Assembly: GCA_964036045.1 (NCBI GenBank) | Contig: OZ038379.1 | Location: 109,989,268-110,053,267 of the forward strand | Origin: Eutreptiella sp. 'Long Island Sound 2002' | Lineage: Eukaryota > Euglenozoa > Euglenophyceae > Eutreptiales > Eutreptiaceae | Length of the DNA stretch: 64,000 nt | Direction: 5' to 3' | Part shown: positions 35,147-46,090 of the stretch, in pieces | How the letters are laid out: each line of letters starts with the position of its first letter | Position numbering within the stretch: the first letter of the stretch is position 1 | Program-made: the position numbers and the translations under genes | The notes under the pieces: generated by a model | What the model saw: the letters and a program-made list of their open reading frames with translations, nothing else | The model's database searches: none | Told to the model about the DNA's origin: nothing

Positions 35147-36406
35147 CTATTGGTCCAACGCGGCACGTAGGTCCTCCACCGAGGCGGGGGACAGGTTGGG
35201 GTCCACCCGCCGGAGGTGCTGTAGCAGGGCAGTCGCTTCCTGGGAGTGGAGTCCGGCCGCCGCCGCGTCTCGTTGCCACAGCTGATGGGCGCGCCAGGCC
35301 AGGGCCTGCTGAACCGAGAGGACCTCGGCCAAAGACGCCTTCGTCTCCGCCTGCCCGTACGGGTACTGCGGGTCCACGCCTGATGGCATGCGCACTCCCG
35401 TGACCCTGGACACGTCATCCCGGAAGGCGTAGAGCAGGTCAAAGACCGCTTGCACCTCCGACGTGCCCATGGTGGCGGTGTCCTGGTCCGACGAGAGCCA
35501 CGCCTGTAGCCGCCGATCCCCGCAGGCCTTCTGCAGTACTGCCGCCGCCGCCTCACGAACGCCCGGGGAGTCCGGGCGTATGGCATGCAGCCTGCCTTGG
35601 GCGTGCGAGTAGGCCATCCTGGTGACCCTCTCTTTGCCGGCCACCGCCAGCGGGAGGTCCAGGACCACAGGGCCATGATCCGACCCCAGCGACGCTGGAG
35701 ACCGCCCGGGCGCCAAGTGTGGGCGCTCACGCGCCGCCCATGGGACTAGAGGCGAGTTTAGAAGGAAGGGATCCAGTCGGTGCCCTGCCCTCGTGGGCCT
35801 CCTGTCCTCCTCCCGTTCCGGGCCTGCCCTGTGGAAACCACACTGTTCCCACAGGGCTTGGAACCTCCTCATGGTGGGGTGGCACAGGGACCCCAGCCAC
35901 ACGTTGAAGTCCCCTCCGAGGAGCACGGTCCTGGTGCCACCGGCGCTCTTGGCCGCCGCGTACATGGCCACGTCAGCCCAGAAGGACGCCTTAGACGCCC
36001 AGGAGTCGCCGACGCTACCCGGGCCGTGGACCTTGATGACCGTGAGGGTGCCACCTGCGGTCACCACATCGAGGGCCATGGCCTTACCCGGCAGGATGTC
36101 CACGATGTCTCGAACTTCCTCCGCGGCGAACATGTCCGCCCGAAGGGCAATCAAGAGCCCGCCGCGCACCGCTGCCGCTGACGCTGCCTGGGCATCCACC
36201 CCTGGGTACGCATGATACCCGTGGTGACGCCACTGATTCTCCGAGTGCACCACTCCCTGAGGGTCCTGCAGGCCGGTCTCCTGGAATAGGCCCAGGATGG
36301 CACCCTCGGCCTTCATGATGCCCGCCGCCACCGCTTCACCGTCGAGCATACCTGGGGCCACTGGTACGCCGTCCCCCCGCATCGAGCCCTGGACTTTCCA
36401 GGACAC
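35147..36406 (-). CDS. ORF C (duplicate): APE-type endonuclease
   Basis: Same 419 residues as at 16244-17503, with QE at 42-43, GDFN at 165-168 and SDH at 242-244. The stop TAG separates it from ORF D without a change of phase. Confidence 0.87.
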   Translation of the reverse strand: MSWKVQGSMRGDGVPVAPGMLDGEAVAAGIMKAEGAILGLFQETGLQDPQGVVHSENQWRHHGYHAYPGVDAQAASAAAVRGGLLIALRADMFAAEEVRDIVDILPGKAMALDVVTAGGTLTVIKVHGPGSVGDSWASKASFWADVAMYAAAKSAGGTRTVLLGGDFNVWLGSLCHPTMRRFQALWEQCGFHRAGPEREEDRRPTRAGHRLDPFLLNSPLVPWAARERPHLAPGRSPASLGSDHGPVVLDLPLAVAGKERVTRMAYSHAQGRLHAIRPDSPGVREAAAAVLQKACGDRRLQAWLSSDQDTATMGTSEVQAVFDLLYAFRDDVSRVTGVRMPSGVDPQYPYGQAETKASLAEVLSVQQALAWRAHQLWQRDAAAAGLHSQEATALLQHLRRVDPNLSPASVEDLRAALDQ

Positions 36407-38061
36407 CGCCGCTCCGGTGTCGGAAGCGGGTCCCTTTCATGGCTGCACGTGTGGACCGGGCCACCCGCCGGATCCGGATCACCGGACGGAGGGGGGCCAC
36501 CAACAGGTTCAGGGGGACCACCCGCACCCGGCGCAGGCGGCCGGCGAGGTGGCCCCTGTCCCCGTGGGCCTCCGCCCGAGGCGGCCGTCGTCTGCCGAGA
36601 CGCGGCAGATGCGTCAGGCTTCCCCTCTGCCTGCCCGCCGGATGTACTTGCCGCCGTACTCCCCGTAGAAGTCACTGCCCCACGCGGTGCTGCAGACCCA
36701 ATCGCTCCAGATCGTGCCGCCGACGGTGACGCCCCGCGCTCTGCCGCAGGGCGGGCACCGGTGGGCAGCGTGAGCGCTCTGGACCCCGCCTGAGCCGACG
36801 CGAAAGGCCCCGCCTGGCCCCCCGGCATAACGCCAGCCAACATGGCCAGCGCCTGGTCCCGCTGCGCCGGATCAGTCGCATGGTCCCGCTGGATGTGGTC
36901 CAGCAGGTCCTTGGGGTGGAGGTGGGTAGGCCGGCAGTGCGTGCCAGCTTTCCATGTGCAGTGACCAGCCCCATCCAGCCGAGACCAGGGGCAGACGTTG
37001 ATTGTCTTTGTCCCACGCTGCTCCGTGGCCAAGTCACCACCGATGTGCCGCAGCACGTACCGAATGTTGGCATAGCCGCCATACTGAGGTGGCGGGCCCC
37101 TCTTGGGCGGCGGCTTGGGCGCCGCTTTCGGGGCCTGCCTCGCCGCTGCGGCCGGGGGTGCTGCAGGCCGTACCGGTGGCACGCTTGGAGGCTGCGGCAG
37201 GTGCAGCATTCCCCCCACGGGAAACTGCTCCTCCACCCAGCGGCGCCACGCGTCGGCGAACTTCTCCCGGTCGCCCTCGACCTTCCACCTGGACGCGGAG
37301 AACGCCCGGAGCCCCAGCCCCATGTTCTCCGCCATGACCAGGCGGGGGGCATCCCCTCCCCTCTGCCGGCGGAAGCCTGTCGCGGCCGCGCCTGCCACGG
37401 TCCCTTGGAGGTACAGCGCCTCGCCCCCGTCGCCACTCAGTGCACTAAGGTGCAGGGCCTCCAGGTCGGCGGGGCGGACCGTGAGCACCGTGCCCTCTCC
37501 GCGATCGTACAGGCGCAGCGCCGAGGAGTGGGGCTCCAATGCCGCCACAACCCAGCACCATGCCCGCGACACGCTATGCAACAGTGCCAGCGAGGCTGCC
37601 GGCCTGTTGCTGGAGGACTGTGCTGCCGGGGCCCTGGGGAGGGCCGCTGCGTGACCCTGCAGCGCCCTGCACATGACAGCTGCATGCTCAGCCTGCCACA
37701 TGTTGCTCGGGGCCATGGGCCAGACGTCCTGCCCCTGGATCGCCGGCGGTCGCATGACCTCCACGAAGACCGCCGGCACCGGCGGGATGTCCTCGGCCGT
37801 GCACCTGTGTGCCCTGCGCTCAGACCCCAGCTCCCTGAGGCACTCCCGGAACACCCGGTAGCAGGCCGGGCCGCTGGACTGCTGCCTCCTGAGCCGGCAC
37901 GTGGTGCCTACGACCCACTCCAGTCCCCCTGTTTCCACCCAAACACAGACCCAATACTGCTCCCCCCGGACATCACCAGCCGCCCCAAATCCGCCACGCC
38001 CACCGTATGGGTGGAAGGCACGCTCTCCACCCTCAGCCACCGCTTGGCGCTTTCTTCCCAT
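36313..38061 (-). CDS. ORF B (duplicate): zinc-finger ORF1-like protein
   Basis: Start chosen at the ATG at 38061 (MGRKRQAV), as in the first copy, because the longer open frame to 38571 only mirrors ORF A. It has a globular N-terminal half, a Pro/Ala linker, a Cys/His cluster around HCRPTHLHPKDLLDHIQRDH, and a low-complexity end overlapping the endonuclease. Confidence 0.6.
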   Translation of the reverse strand: MGRKRQAVAEGGERAFHPYGGRGGFGAAGDVRGEQYWVCVWVETGGLEWVVGTTCRLRRQQSSGPACYRVFRECLRELGSERRAHRCTAEDIPPVPAVFVEVMRPPAIQGQDVWPMAPSNMWQAEHAAVMCRALQGHAAALPRAPAAQSSSNRPAASLALLHSVSRAWCWVVAALEPHSSALRLYDRGEGTVLTVRPADLEALHLSALSGDGGEALYLQGTVAGAAATGFRRQRGGDAPRLVMAENMGLGLRAFSASRWKVEGDREKFADAWRRWVEEQFPVGGMLHLPQPPSVPPVRPAAPPAAAARQAPKAAPKPPPKRGPPPQYGGYANIRYVLRHIGGDLATEQRGTKTINVCPWSRLDGAGHCTWKAGTHCRPTHLHPKDLLDHIQRDHATDPAQRDQALAMLAGVMPGGQAGPFASAQAGSRALTLPTGARPAAERGASPSAARSGAIGSAAPRGAVTSTGSTAASTSGGQAEGKPDASAASRQTTAASGGGPRGQGPPRRPPAPGAGGPPEPVGGPPPSGDPDPAGGPVHTCSHERDPLPTPERRCPGKSRARCGGTAYQWPQVCSTVKRWRRAS

Positions 38062-41000
38062 GGCTGGGAGGCATGCATCCGCTGCTGCTGCATCGCGTCC
38101 TGCACGTGCAGCAGGGACACCGTCGCCAGCATGGACATCCCCCCGTCCGCTGCCGCCGCCATACACAGCAGGGCATGCTGCATGCGCGCCCCGGGCAGCC
38201 CCACGCTGTGCGGCACGTCCGCCAGGTCCAAGGGCGTGCGGGGCGCCGGCAGGGCATCCAACACCGCTGCAGGCAGCTCCCCAAGGGACGGCAGACGCGC
38301 CATGGGCCCCATGTCCCTGTTGAGGACCACCGCTGCCACCCACCGCCTGTCCAGCGCGGACAGGAGGTTGCCCGGCATCGGCACCCTGAGGAGGGTACCG
38401 ACGGCGGACATGAGGGCGCACACGCCACAGTCCTTGGTGTTGCCGGCAGGTTGCTGCACCTGTGCCGCCCGGGCCTCCGCCAGCAGATGCTCTGCAGCCG
38501 GCCATCCCGCCCTCTGGCCCCTGGGTGCCATGCGCATCAACTGGACCGCCATGTCCCATGTGTGCGGCCACTGGGGCGGGGCCCCCGACACCATAGGCCG
38601 GCCCAGCGGGTCCACGGTCAACCGCATGTCAGGGGCCACTAGGTGGTGGGCTGTCCAGTGCCGCATGTTCGGCGTCTGCGACCGGTCGAGGTACACCGCC
38701 TCCGAGCCCCCCAGCTCGACGTACCTCGCAATGAGGAGGGCAGCCGGGGTTTGGTCGTGCCGCTGGCCCTCCCACCCCTCCCTCGGGAGCATCATGGCGT
38801 GGAGGGCCAGGCACTGCACCACGTCGGCTGCCAGCGCAACCACGTCGTCGCTGAGCTCCACCCCATGGTCTGCGGCCACCATGAACTGGTGCCTGGGCTT
38901 GGAGTACAGGTGCTCCAGGGCGCCCCGCAACTCAGCCGGTGGGGGAGAGGCATCTCCGCAGTCCTGCAGCCAGGGGAGTGCGCCCGGGAGATGCCGCCCT
39001 GCTCCTCCTGACCAGCCGGCGGCCTTATGGACCGGCAGGTCTCGCCAGACAGCCCTAGCGACCGGATCGCGCCAGGGCTGTGGCTTGTTTGCTCCCCACT
39101 GGAGGACAGCCACCACTACATGCGTGGTCAGGGGCTCTGCCGTGAGCTGCAACGCTGTCCCCCCGTCGGTCTCGATCACCGTGCCCCGTGGGGTAGTGGG
39201 GACGTGGCCATCGGTCCCACAGACCGCCACCCATCCCCACAAGACCGCCACGGTCTCCCAGCTGGGGTGGCTGGTTCTCCTGGGCAGGACCACCACCGGC
39301 GGGCACGGGCTGTTGGCGGCCCACACGCGCCATTCCACTCCCACCACACGCTCGTGACCAGGGGGCCGGTACACCTGGGGCCACGCGTCTGGGAGCTGGC
39401 GATGGACAGCGGTCCGCACATCAGCCCCGCCAGCCCGCGTGAACTGGAGTCCCTCCAGGATGTCCCTGTCCACAGGGCTGGAGAGGCGGGCAGTGCGAAC
39501 CTCCAGCCCCTGGCCCAGGCAAAGCCCTGGCCCCTCTCGGTCTCCCAGCAGCGAGACCTCCGGGTGTGTGGCCGCAAGACGAGCCGCCACCGTGGGGAGA
39601 TGCAGGGAGACAGTCCACGGCTGGACTGAGACGGGCTCGCGCGGGAGGTCAGGGCAGGCCGCAACAGCACTGCCATCCCTCGCCCAGCTCAGCGCCCTGT
39701 CCCACCACTGCGCCCACGCACCCGGCGCTGCCGGCAACGACCAGGACACGTACGTCACGACCGCCTTAGCCCGCCACTCGCGAGGGTCCATGCCGGCAGG
39801 ATGTGTGTGCCACGTGCACACCCACCCCAGATTGGCTTCCTGGACGGTGACCACGTCCCTCCACGGGACCATCGGGAGCGGAGTGAGCAGGGCCGCCATG
39901 CCACATGGCAATGCCACTGCCCACTCGGTCAGGCCCTCACTCTCCACCGCATACCCCACCGCTGGGAGCCCTCCTCCTTGCGCCTTTACCACCGCTTCCT
40001 GCAGCAATGTTCCGTGGCCCCGGCCGTGGTTCTGGCTGCGGTCCAGGCTGAGGGCCCCCACACGGGCCATGGCCTGGAGGATCAGGTGTAATTCCTGGGG
40101 TACTCCCCGCGGCACCGGCGGCTGGGGGTGGGCGAACCGGCACGCATCCGCCCGCATGCACCATCCCTTGGCCCAGTGCCTGCAGGTTACCGCCTCCCCC
40201 GTCTTCGGCCCAGCCCTGTCCGCCACTCCCAGCTCCTGTGGACCCACCTCACGCGCCTCCTTCGCCCGCACGATCTCCAGCTCCTCGTCCTGCTCCAAGG
40301 CGCTCTGTGCCTCTGCACCCTTGAACTCCGGCTCCTCGTCCCGCTCCATGGCAACTTGTGCCTTCTCACTCCTCCTGCGTTGGTCCTCCTCCTCCAGTGC
40401 CTCCGTCGTCGGCGGCGGGCCCGCCGCATCCGTGAACTTCGCCAGGGCCGCCGCCACAATGGCCTGCAGGTGCACCTCCTTCCCGGCCACCTCCGGCTGA
40501 TCCTGCTGCTGCTCCTCCCCCGTTGGTTGCTCCTGCCGCACCTCGTCACCGCCACGGCCTGCCTCCTCATCACCCCCCACCAGGACCGCGTGTTCCGACC
40601 CCTGGGGGGCGGCGCTCTCGTCGAGGCGCGTGCCCACCACCACCAGCAGCTTGAGGTCACCGCCGCGGCTCTCAAGGCGGTAGCTGGTGGAGGTGGGGAC
40701 AAGGATCGCCCCATCCCAGCTCAGCAGCAGGCGGTCCGCGCCGAACACGACCTCTGCAACCTCGGGGTGCACCGCCACCAGGAGCGCATGGGACCCCAGC
40801 GCCTGGGGTGTGAGGGGCCGCACGGCCTGCTCGCGACGCCAAGCGTCAGCCCCACCTCGCCACAAGGCCACGTACAGGCCTTCGTCCCGCCGCACGTCCT
40901 CCAGCCCTGTCCCGTCCAGCAGGCGCCCCACGGACAGGCGCACCGACAGGGGGAGGCCTTCATGGGGCTCGGCCGCCCGGACATCACCGGGGTGGTGACC

Positions 41001-41482
41001 CAGGACCGCCGTGTCCCCCAGTTGGACACAGCGGACCTGGCCGTTGTCCGGGGACGCTGCCACCAGGGGCATCTCCTGGGCGACCTGCCCTGGGCGCTGG
41101 AGCTCGTAGCGCTCCAGGGCGCTCGCCAGCGTCCCTGCCTCAGGCTGCCCCGTGCCCATGAGGCGGTGCCTGTGGGCACCCTCGTCCGCATGGTACCTGC
41201 ATTGCCGCCGCTCACAGCTCCCCAGGGGAGGGGGCGGCACCGCAGTGGGCATGGGCCGCAGCGGCGCGTTGGCCGGGTCCTCGTCCATGCCGGCGTAGAC
41301 GTCGGGCCCGGCGTCGTCCTCATACATGAGGGCCAGCGCCGACTCGCCGGGCCCGTACGCCTCCTCGTCCCCCTCGCCCTCCGCCTCCTGCTCTCCCTCG
41401 GCCCCTTCTCCAGCCGCGACCATCGCCGGCGGCGTGTCCGGCCGCGGCGGGAAGGGCGCCAGAGGCCGCTCGTCAGCGCCTC

Positions 41483-41484
<2 letters not shown>
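37908..41484 (-). CDS. ORF A (5'-truncated): CCCH zinc finger plus Ulp1-like cysteine protease
   Basis: The frame is open from (TA)n; real sequence starts at MGGADERP. In order: an acidic Glu/Gly-rich segment; a conserved stretch (SALERYELQRPGQVAQEM, DEGLYVALWRGGADAWRREQ); a Gln/Glu-rich acidic region; a canonical C-x7-C-x5-C-x3-H finger (CRHWAKGWCMRADACRFAH) near 40186-40130; a long conserved middle; and a C-terminal protease-like domain. The latter has SDDVVALAADVVQ, RHWTAHHLV (candidate catalytic His at 38658-38660), VDPLG (candidate Asp), and a Gln-x-Pro...KDCGVC block with candidate nucleophile Cys at 38427-38429. The order His, Asp, Gln, Cys and the DCG motif match Ulp1/SENP (C48) proteases. 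RNA binding plus proteolysis of self, SUMO-like or host substrates is inference. It stops at TAG, 150 bases inside ORF B. Confidence 0.8.

Positions 41485-41568
<84 letters not shown>
41485..41568. repeat. (TA)n microsatellite (duplicate of 22581-22664)
   Basis: Same length and TAC interruptions as the first copy, abutting the 5' end of the truncated element. Confidence 0.95.
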
Positions 41569-41576
41569 CCTCCAAT

Positions 41577-42768
41577 CTACACCCCTCTCCCAACTCTAGG
41601 TGGCTCCACCACACGTCTCTATGGTACGGGCCAAGGGCACAAAGTGGTGCATACATGTGGTGGAAGTGGCTAAACTCCATCAAAACGGGCTCAAAACGGG
41701 CTAAAAACACTTGTTTGAGCATCCCGAATGGTCCAGGATCACTTTTGGAAAAGCGCATTTTTGACCCATTTTTGACCCATTTTGGTCCCAAAATGGCCCA
41801 TTCTCAAGGCATTTCGGGATTTTCCATGTGCCAAAACCCGTCGCCAGGGGCTCAAAACGGGCTAAAAACACTTGTTTGAGCATCCCAAATGGTCCAGGAT
41901 CATTTTTGGAAAAACGCGTTTTTGACCCATTTTTGACCCATTGTTGGTCCCAAAACGGCCCATTTTCAAGGCATTTTGGGATTTTCCATGGCCCAAAACG
42001 CGCCAGCACGGGCTTAAAACGGCCGAAAAACACTTGTTTGAGCATCCCAAGTGGTCTAGGAACAACTTTGGAAAAACTGATTTTTTTCGCCCTGGGGACC
42101 CTTGTGGACCCACCGCTGGCCCCCACTGTGCGTGGGCTAGCCGGCCCTCCGGCTGCACCAAGTGACCACTAGTACGGGGGTCTAGGCGTCTCTTGGGGCG
42201 ATTCTGAGGCTTGGAAACCGTAAAAAGTGGGGGGTTGCGGGTGGACTAGGTGCCCTCGGAATTCGTCTTTGAGCCACGTAGCCCAAGATACGGCCCGTGC
42301 TTGGTTTCGGGGTGCTGGTGCACATTGCGCAAATTTTTCGGGCTTTTTGGCGCCTTTTTGGGCCATTTCTCGGAAATATCGTGCAGTTAGAGGGCACCAA
42401 AGGTCCCTTGGTCACGAGAAAGGCAAGCGGCATGTGAAGTGTAGCAGCCTTTTGCCTTCGTTTGGCTGTTTTGAGCCCTTACTAGGGACGTTTTGGGCGA
42501 AAAATGGCTGTTTTTGGCCCAAAAACTGCGCAGATTTGGGAGGGCACCTACCGACTTGGCGCCCCCGCCCCGGGCCGCCAACGGTGAGTTTTTGGCTCAA
42601 AACTTGGATTTGGCAAGGCCACCACCTAGGCTCCGGGACAGCCAGAGTGGGGTAGAGCCCTAAGCGATGAGGCTGAGCAATGGTTAAAACAGAAAGGAGA
42701 AGTGCTTGTTGCTTGCTTGCTTGTTGCTTGCTTGCTTGTTAGCTAGATTTAAGGGGAGAGGGGTGTAG
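41577..42768. mobile_element. Candidate TIR element (duplicate of 22673-23863)
   Basis: The 15-bp inverted repeats are at 41577-41591 and 42754-42768. It contains the same 161-bp tandem repeats (from about 41688) and one extra T in the T run near 42085. No transposase is visible. Confidence 0.45.
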
Positions 42769-42770
42769 TA

Positions 42771-42860
<90 letters not shown>
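42769..42860. repeat. (TA)n microsatellite at the 3' end of the third element
   Basis: Alternating TA with two TG interruptions. It directly follows the (CAA)n-type tail when read on the minus strand. Confidence 0.95.
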
Positions 42861-42863
<3 letters not shown>

Positions 42864-43569
42864 TGTTGTTGTTGTTGTTGAGGGCACCCAGCACGTGCCG
42901 GCGGGAGAAGTTGCCAGACATGCTCTCCCTGGGCAGGGCGCAAGGGAGCAGTCGGCCGGCGTCACGCTGGCCGGGCGTGTGCCGACGACGACCGAGGGGG
43001 GGGGGGTGGGGGGGGCGCCGTGGTGTGGGGGGGGGGGGCGCGTGTGGAGGAGGGTGGGGTCACCTGAGGACGTCACCCTGGGGCCCTCCCCCGTCTCGCG
43101 GGGGGAGAGTCACTCGTCCTGTGCGAAGCGGATGTGGCGGGGGCGGAGGGCGGGGTGGTGACCTTGGGGTGGGGAAGGCACGCCCGGGTCCACGGACAGT
43201 CCGCGCCTTGCCCGAACATCCCGCCGAGGTGGCCGTTCCTCGTGTGAGGCCGTGACGTGGCCGGGGGCGCTGGCCCGTGCTTCTAGCCTCTACGGGGGCG
43301 AGGGGAGGCCTGGGAGTTGCGGTCTGCCGGCGCCTAGTCACCTCTGCTGGTGTTGTGTTGTGGCCGCCTCGTCCCCGGTAGTGCGGGCGCGCGCGCGCGT
43401 CGGTTATGGGGGAGGGAGGGCACAAGGGCGGGAGCACAAGAGCAGGAACACGGGTTCACTGTCGCTGGCGTGCTGTGTTCGGTTCATGTGATGTTCCCTG
43501 GTGCCTGTCCCTGTGCCCTGCGTACGGGAGGCCGCGCGGCACAGCCGGCGGGGGGTCGCAGCCCGGGCC

Positions 43570-44330
43570 GTGCGCGTGGGTAGCGGCGGGAGGCCGGGTG
43601 GGACGTGGCGCCATGCGGGTGCGGGGCCCGTGGCGGTCGCGGGGGGTCGCGGGCGGTCCAGCTGGCGGTCGGCAGTGGCCCTGAGCGTCCCACACAGTGG
43701 GGTCGGTGGGCGTGCCGGGGGAGGGCGAGTCCTGCAGGCCTTGCTGCGGCGGGCGCGCGCGCAAGGGCGTCGGCGTGCCCGGTGCGGGCGCTTCTGCGGG
43801 CCGAGGGATCTGCGGTGAGCTGGTTGCGTTGCCTGGGGTCTGAGGCCGGGGCCGGGCGCATGAGTAGCGGCGGGCGGCCAAGTGGGCGCGGGGGCCTTGG
43901 CGGTCGCTGGGAGGCGTGGGCGGCCCAGACGGCGGTCGGCTGAGGCTCCAAGGGCCCCACACCGTGGGGCCCGGGGGCGTGCCGGGGGCGAGTGCGCTGT
44001 GCGGGCCAAGCTGCGGGGGGCGCACGGGCGAGGGTGTCGGCGTGCCCGTCGGGGGCCCCCCGAGGGCCGTGGGACCCGCGGCTGGCAGGGAGCGCTGCTC
44101 GGGGGCCGAGGCAGGGGCAGGGCGCGTGGGTAGCGGCGCCCACGGGGTCGAGTGCCCGAGGCGAGTGCGGGGTGGTGCGTGCGGGCCGGCCGGAGGCCGG
44201 TGGCCTCACTGGGAGTCCCACACGGATGGGTCGATGGGTGTGCTGGGGGCGTACGCAGCGTACAGGTCGGGCAGCAGCGGGCGTACGTGCAGGGCGTTGG
44301 CGTGCCCGATGAGGACCTCACTGAGGACCG
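43570..44330 (-). repeat. C-terminal/3' tandem repeat of the third element, about 3 units of 260-285 bp
   Basis: On the plus strand the phrase GCGTGGGTAGCGGCG recurs at about 43574, 43856 and 44119. TCCCACACAGTGGGGTCGGTG and variants recur at about 43689, 43957 and 44216. On the minus strand the innermost unit encodes the last residues of the polyprotein (DPSVWDSQ, then TGA at 44208-44206), and the outer units encode degraded versions (DPTVWDAQ, GPTVWGPW). The C-terminal coding end and the following 3' DNA therefore appear to have been tandemly duplicated. Confidence 0.75.
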
Positions 44331-46090
44331 AGGGGTTGGCGGCAAGCAGTATGCGATGCCCGGGGGGGGGTGGCGGCGAGGAGCGGGAGGATGTCCGCGG
44401 CCCGCGATGTGGGGGTGAACACGACGTGGGCCGGGTGCGGCCCCGGGAGCGGTGCCGGGGGGAGCGGGACCGCAGGACGGCGGTCCACTGTGAGGCGCCA
44501 AGTGACGCAATGGCGGAGGAGCCAGACTAGGGCGATGCTGTGGCGCAGTGTGTGGGGCTGGGTGCTGGGCGGCGCGGGGACGTGCGGCGGGAGGGAGGGG
44601 GGCGGGGCGGTGACGTGGGAGGGGGCACGGCGGAGGAGTGACGCCAGCGACGTGTGTGTCGTGCTGAGGGTGGAGCGGAGCTCGCGGAGTCCAGCAGAGG
44701 GGGGGCGCCGTGGGGGGAAGAGGAGTGCCACATGCCAAGCAGGCTGAACCCCAACTGTGTCGGGGGGCCGGGTCGCGGGGCGGCTGGGAGGCGCTCGGAG
44801 AGGTACACTGCGGTGGTGGCCGTGCGGAGCTCGAAAGGGGTGACGTGGCGGGCAGAGTGGCCGGCAGTGGCTGCCAGGATGGGCGGGTGCGTGAACAGGC
44901 GCCACGCGAGGAGTAACTGCAGGGCGTAGTGGGGGGGGCAGTGGTGCTGGAGGTGGGCGGCGGAGTCCGGGTAGGGGCGGTGGCAGAAGGGGCACGTCAC
45001 GCCTCCGTAGCCGGGGGGGTGGTCCTGGGAGTGAAGTAGCCGGAGGTGCATGATGCGGTGGAGGGCCAGCGCCGGGATCTCGGCGCGTTCATTCGCGAGG
45101 CGGAGTAGGTGGGAGGACCAGCCTGGGGGCAGGGGCCGGAGGTGCTGTGCGTGGGTGCGGGCGGTGGTGGCCGCATACGCTGCCTCTGCGGCGCGTGCGG
45201 GGTTAAGGAAGATCGCGCCCTCATGGAGCGCCACGATGCGGCCGTGGAAGAGTGCGGACCAGGGGAGGGTCCACGGGGAGGCGGTGTGGAGCCCGCGGCG
45301 GGCTAGGCTGTCAGCTTCGGCGTTGAGGTTGGCGAGGAGGCTGGCGGAGCCGGAGTCGTGTTGTGCGGGGAGCAAGGCCTCGTGCATGCGGAAGGAGGCG
45401 GAGAGGACGGCAGCCCGGTACGGGATCGAGAGGGCGGAGGAGGGGGGCGGGCCGCGGGTGAGGTCGCAGAGCTGGGAGGCAATGGACTCCGAGGCGAAGA
45501 GGGCTGCGCCGGACCAGCCGCGGAGGGTGAACATGGCGGCTATCTTGGCGATGCACTCCGCGTCGGTGGAGTGGCCGGCAAGGGCGTGGAGGCCGAGCCA
45601 GCCGCGGTAGAGAGTGCCGTGGAGGGGGTGCCAGAGGAGGAAGCCGGCGCCGAGGCGGGTGCCCTCTTGGCTGCCGTCGCATGCGACGACGACATAGGGG
45701 AGGGAGCGGAGGGGGGCCAGTGAGCCGGTGTGGTGCTGCGGGGCGGGGCGTACTCGGGGGGAGGGGGGGAGGTGGATGGTGATGTCGAGGGGAGCGAGCG
45801 CCTGCGCCAGGGCGGGGCCTTCGGTGAGCCAGGGGGTGGGGCGGCGTGGGGAGACGAGGGACGCCGTGGCGGCTACCGCGAGGGTGTTGGGGCCCCAAGA
45901 GGCGCGGAGGTAAGTGCGGAGGAGGTTGAGGGGGGCCCTGTACGCCAGAAGGGGGGCGCCGGGACCGCCCTGTTGGAGGGGGAGGTGGAGGAAGGCCGAG
46001 TGAGCCCAGGGGGGCAGACGGAAGGCGTGGCGGTATGCATTGTTGATGGCGACCTGATGGGGGCGGAGGGAGGGGGGGGGGGGATGAGTA
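44206..46090 (-). pseudogene. RNase H and zinc-knuckle C-terminal part of the third element's ORF2
   Basis: The frame from about 46085 reads a helical segment (AINNAYRHAFRLPPWAHSAF), then RNase H: VVACDGSQEG (first Asp), STDAECIAKIAA (Glu), ALFASESIASQL (the usual second Asp appears as Glu), and NLNAEADSLARRG (last Asp). A CPFC...AHLQHHC knuckle follows near 45000-44950. Downstream the best frame changes twice at G/C runs (near 44700 and 44359) before ending at TGA 44206. The junction with the RT frame is a run of ten G at 46074-46083. These shifts may be decay or homopolymer errors. Confidence 0.72.

Larger units (their letters stand above)
27623..41484 (-). mobile_element. Giant non-LTR retrotransposon (duplicate of 8720-22580)
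   Basis: 13,862 bp with the same five frames, boundaries and 3' tail. Here ORF A is uninterrupted, so this is the better reference version for protein annotation. Confidence 0.85.
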
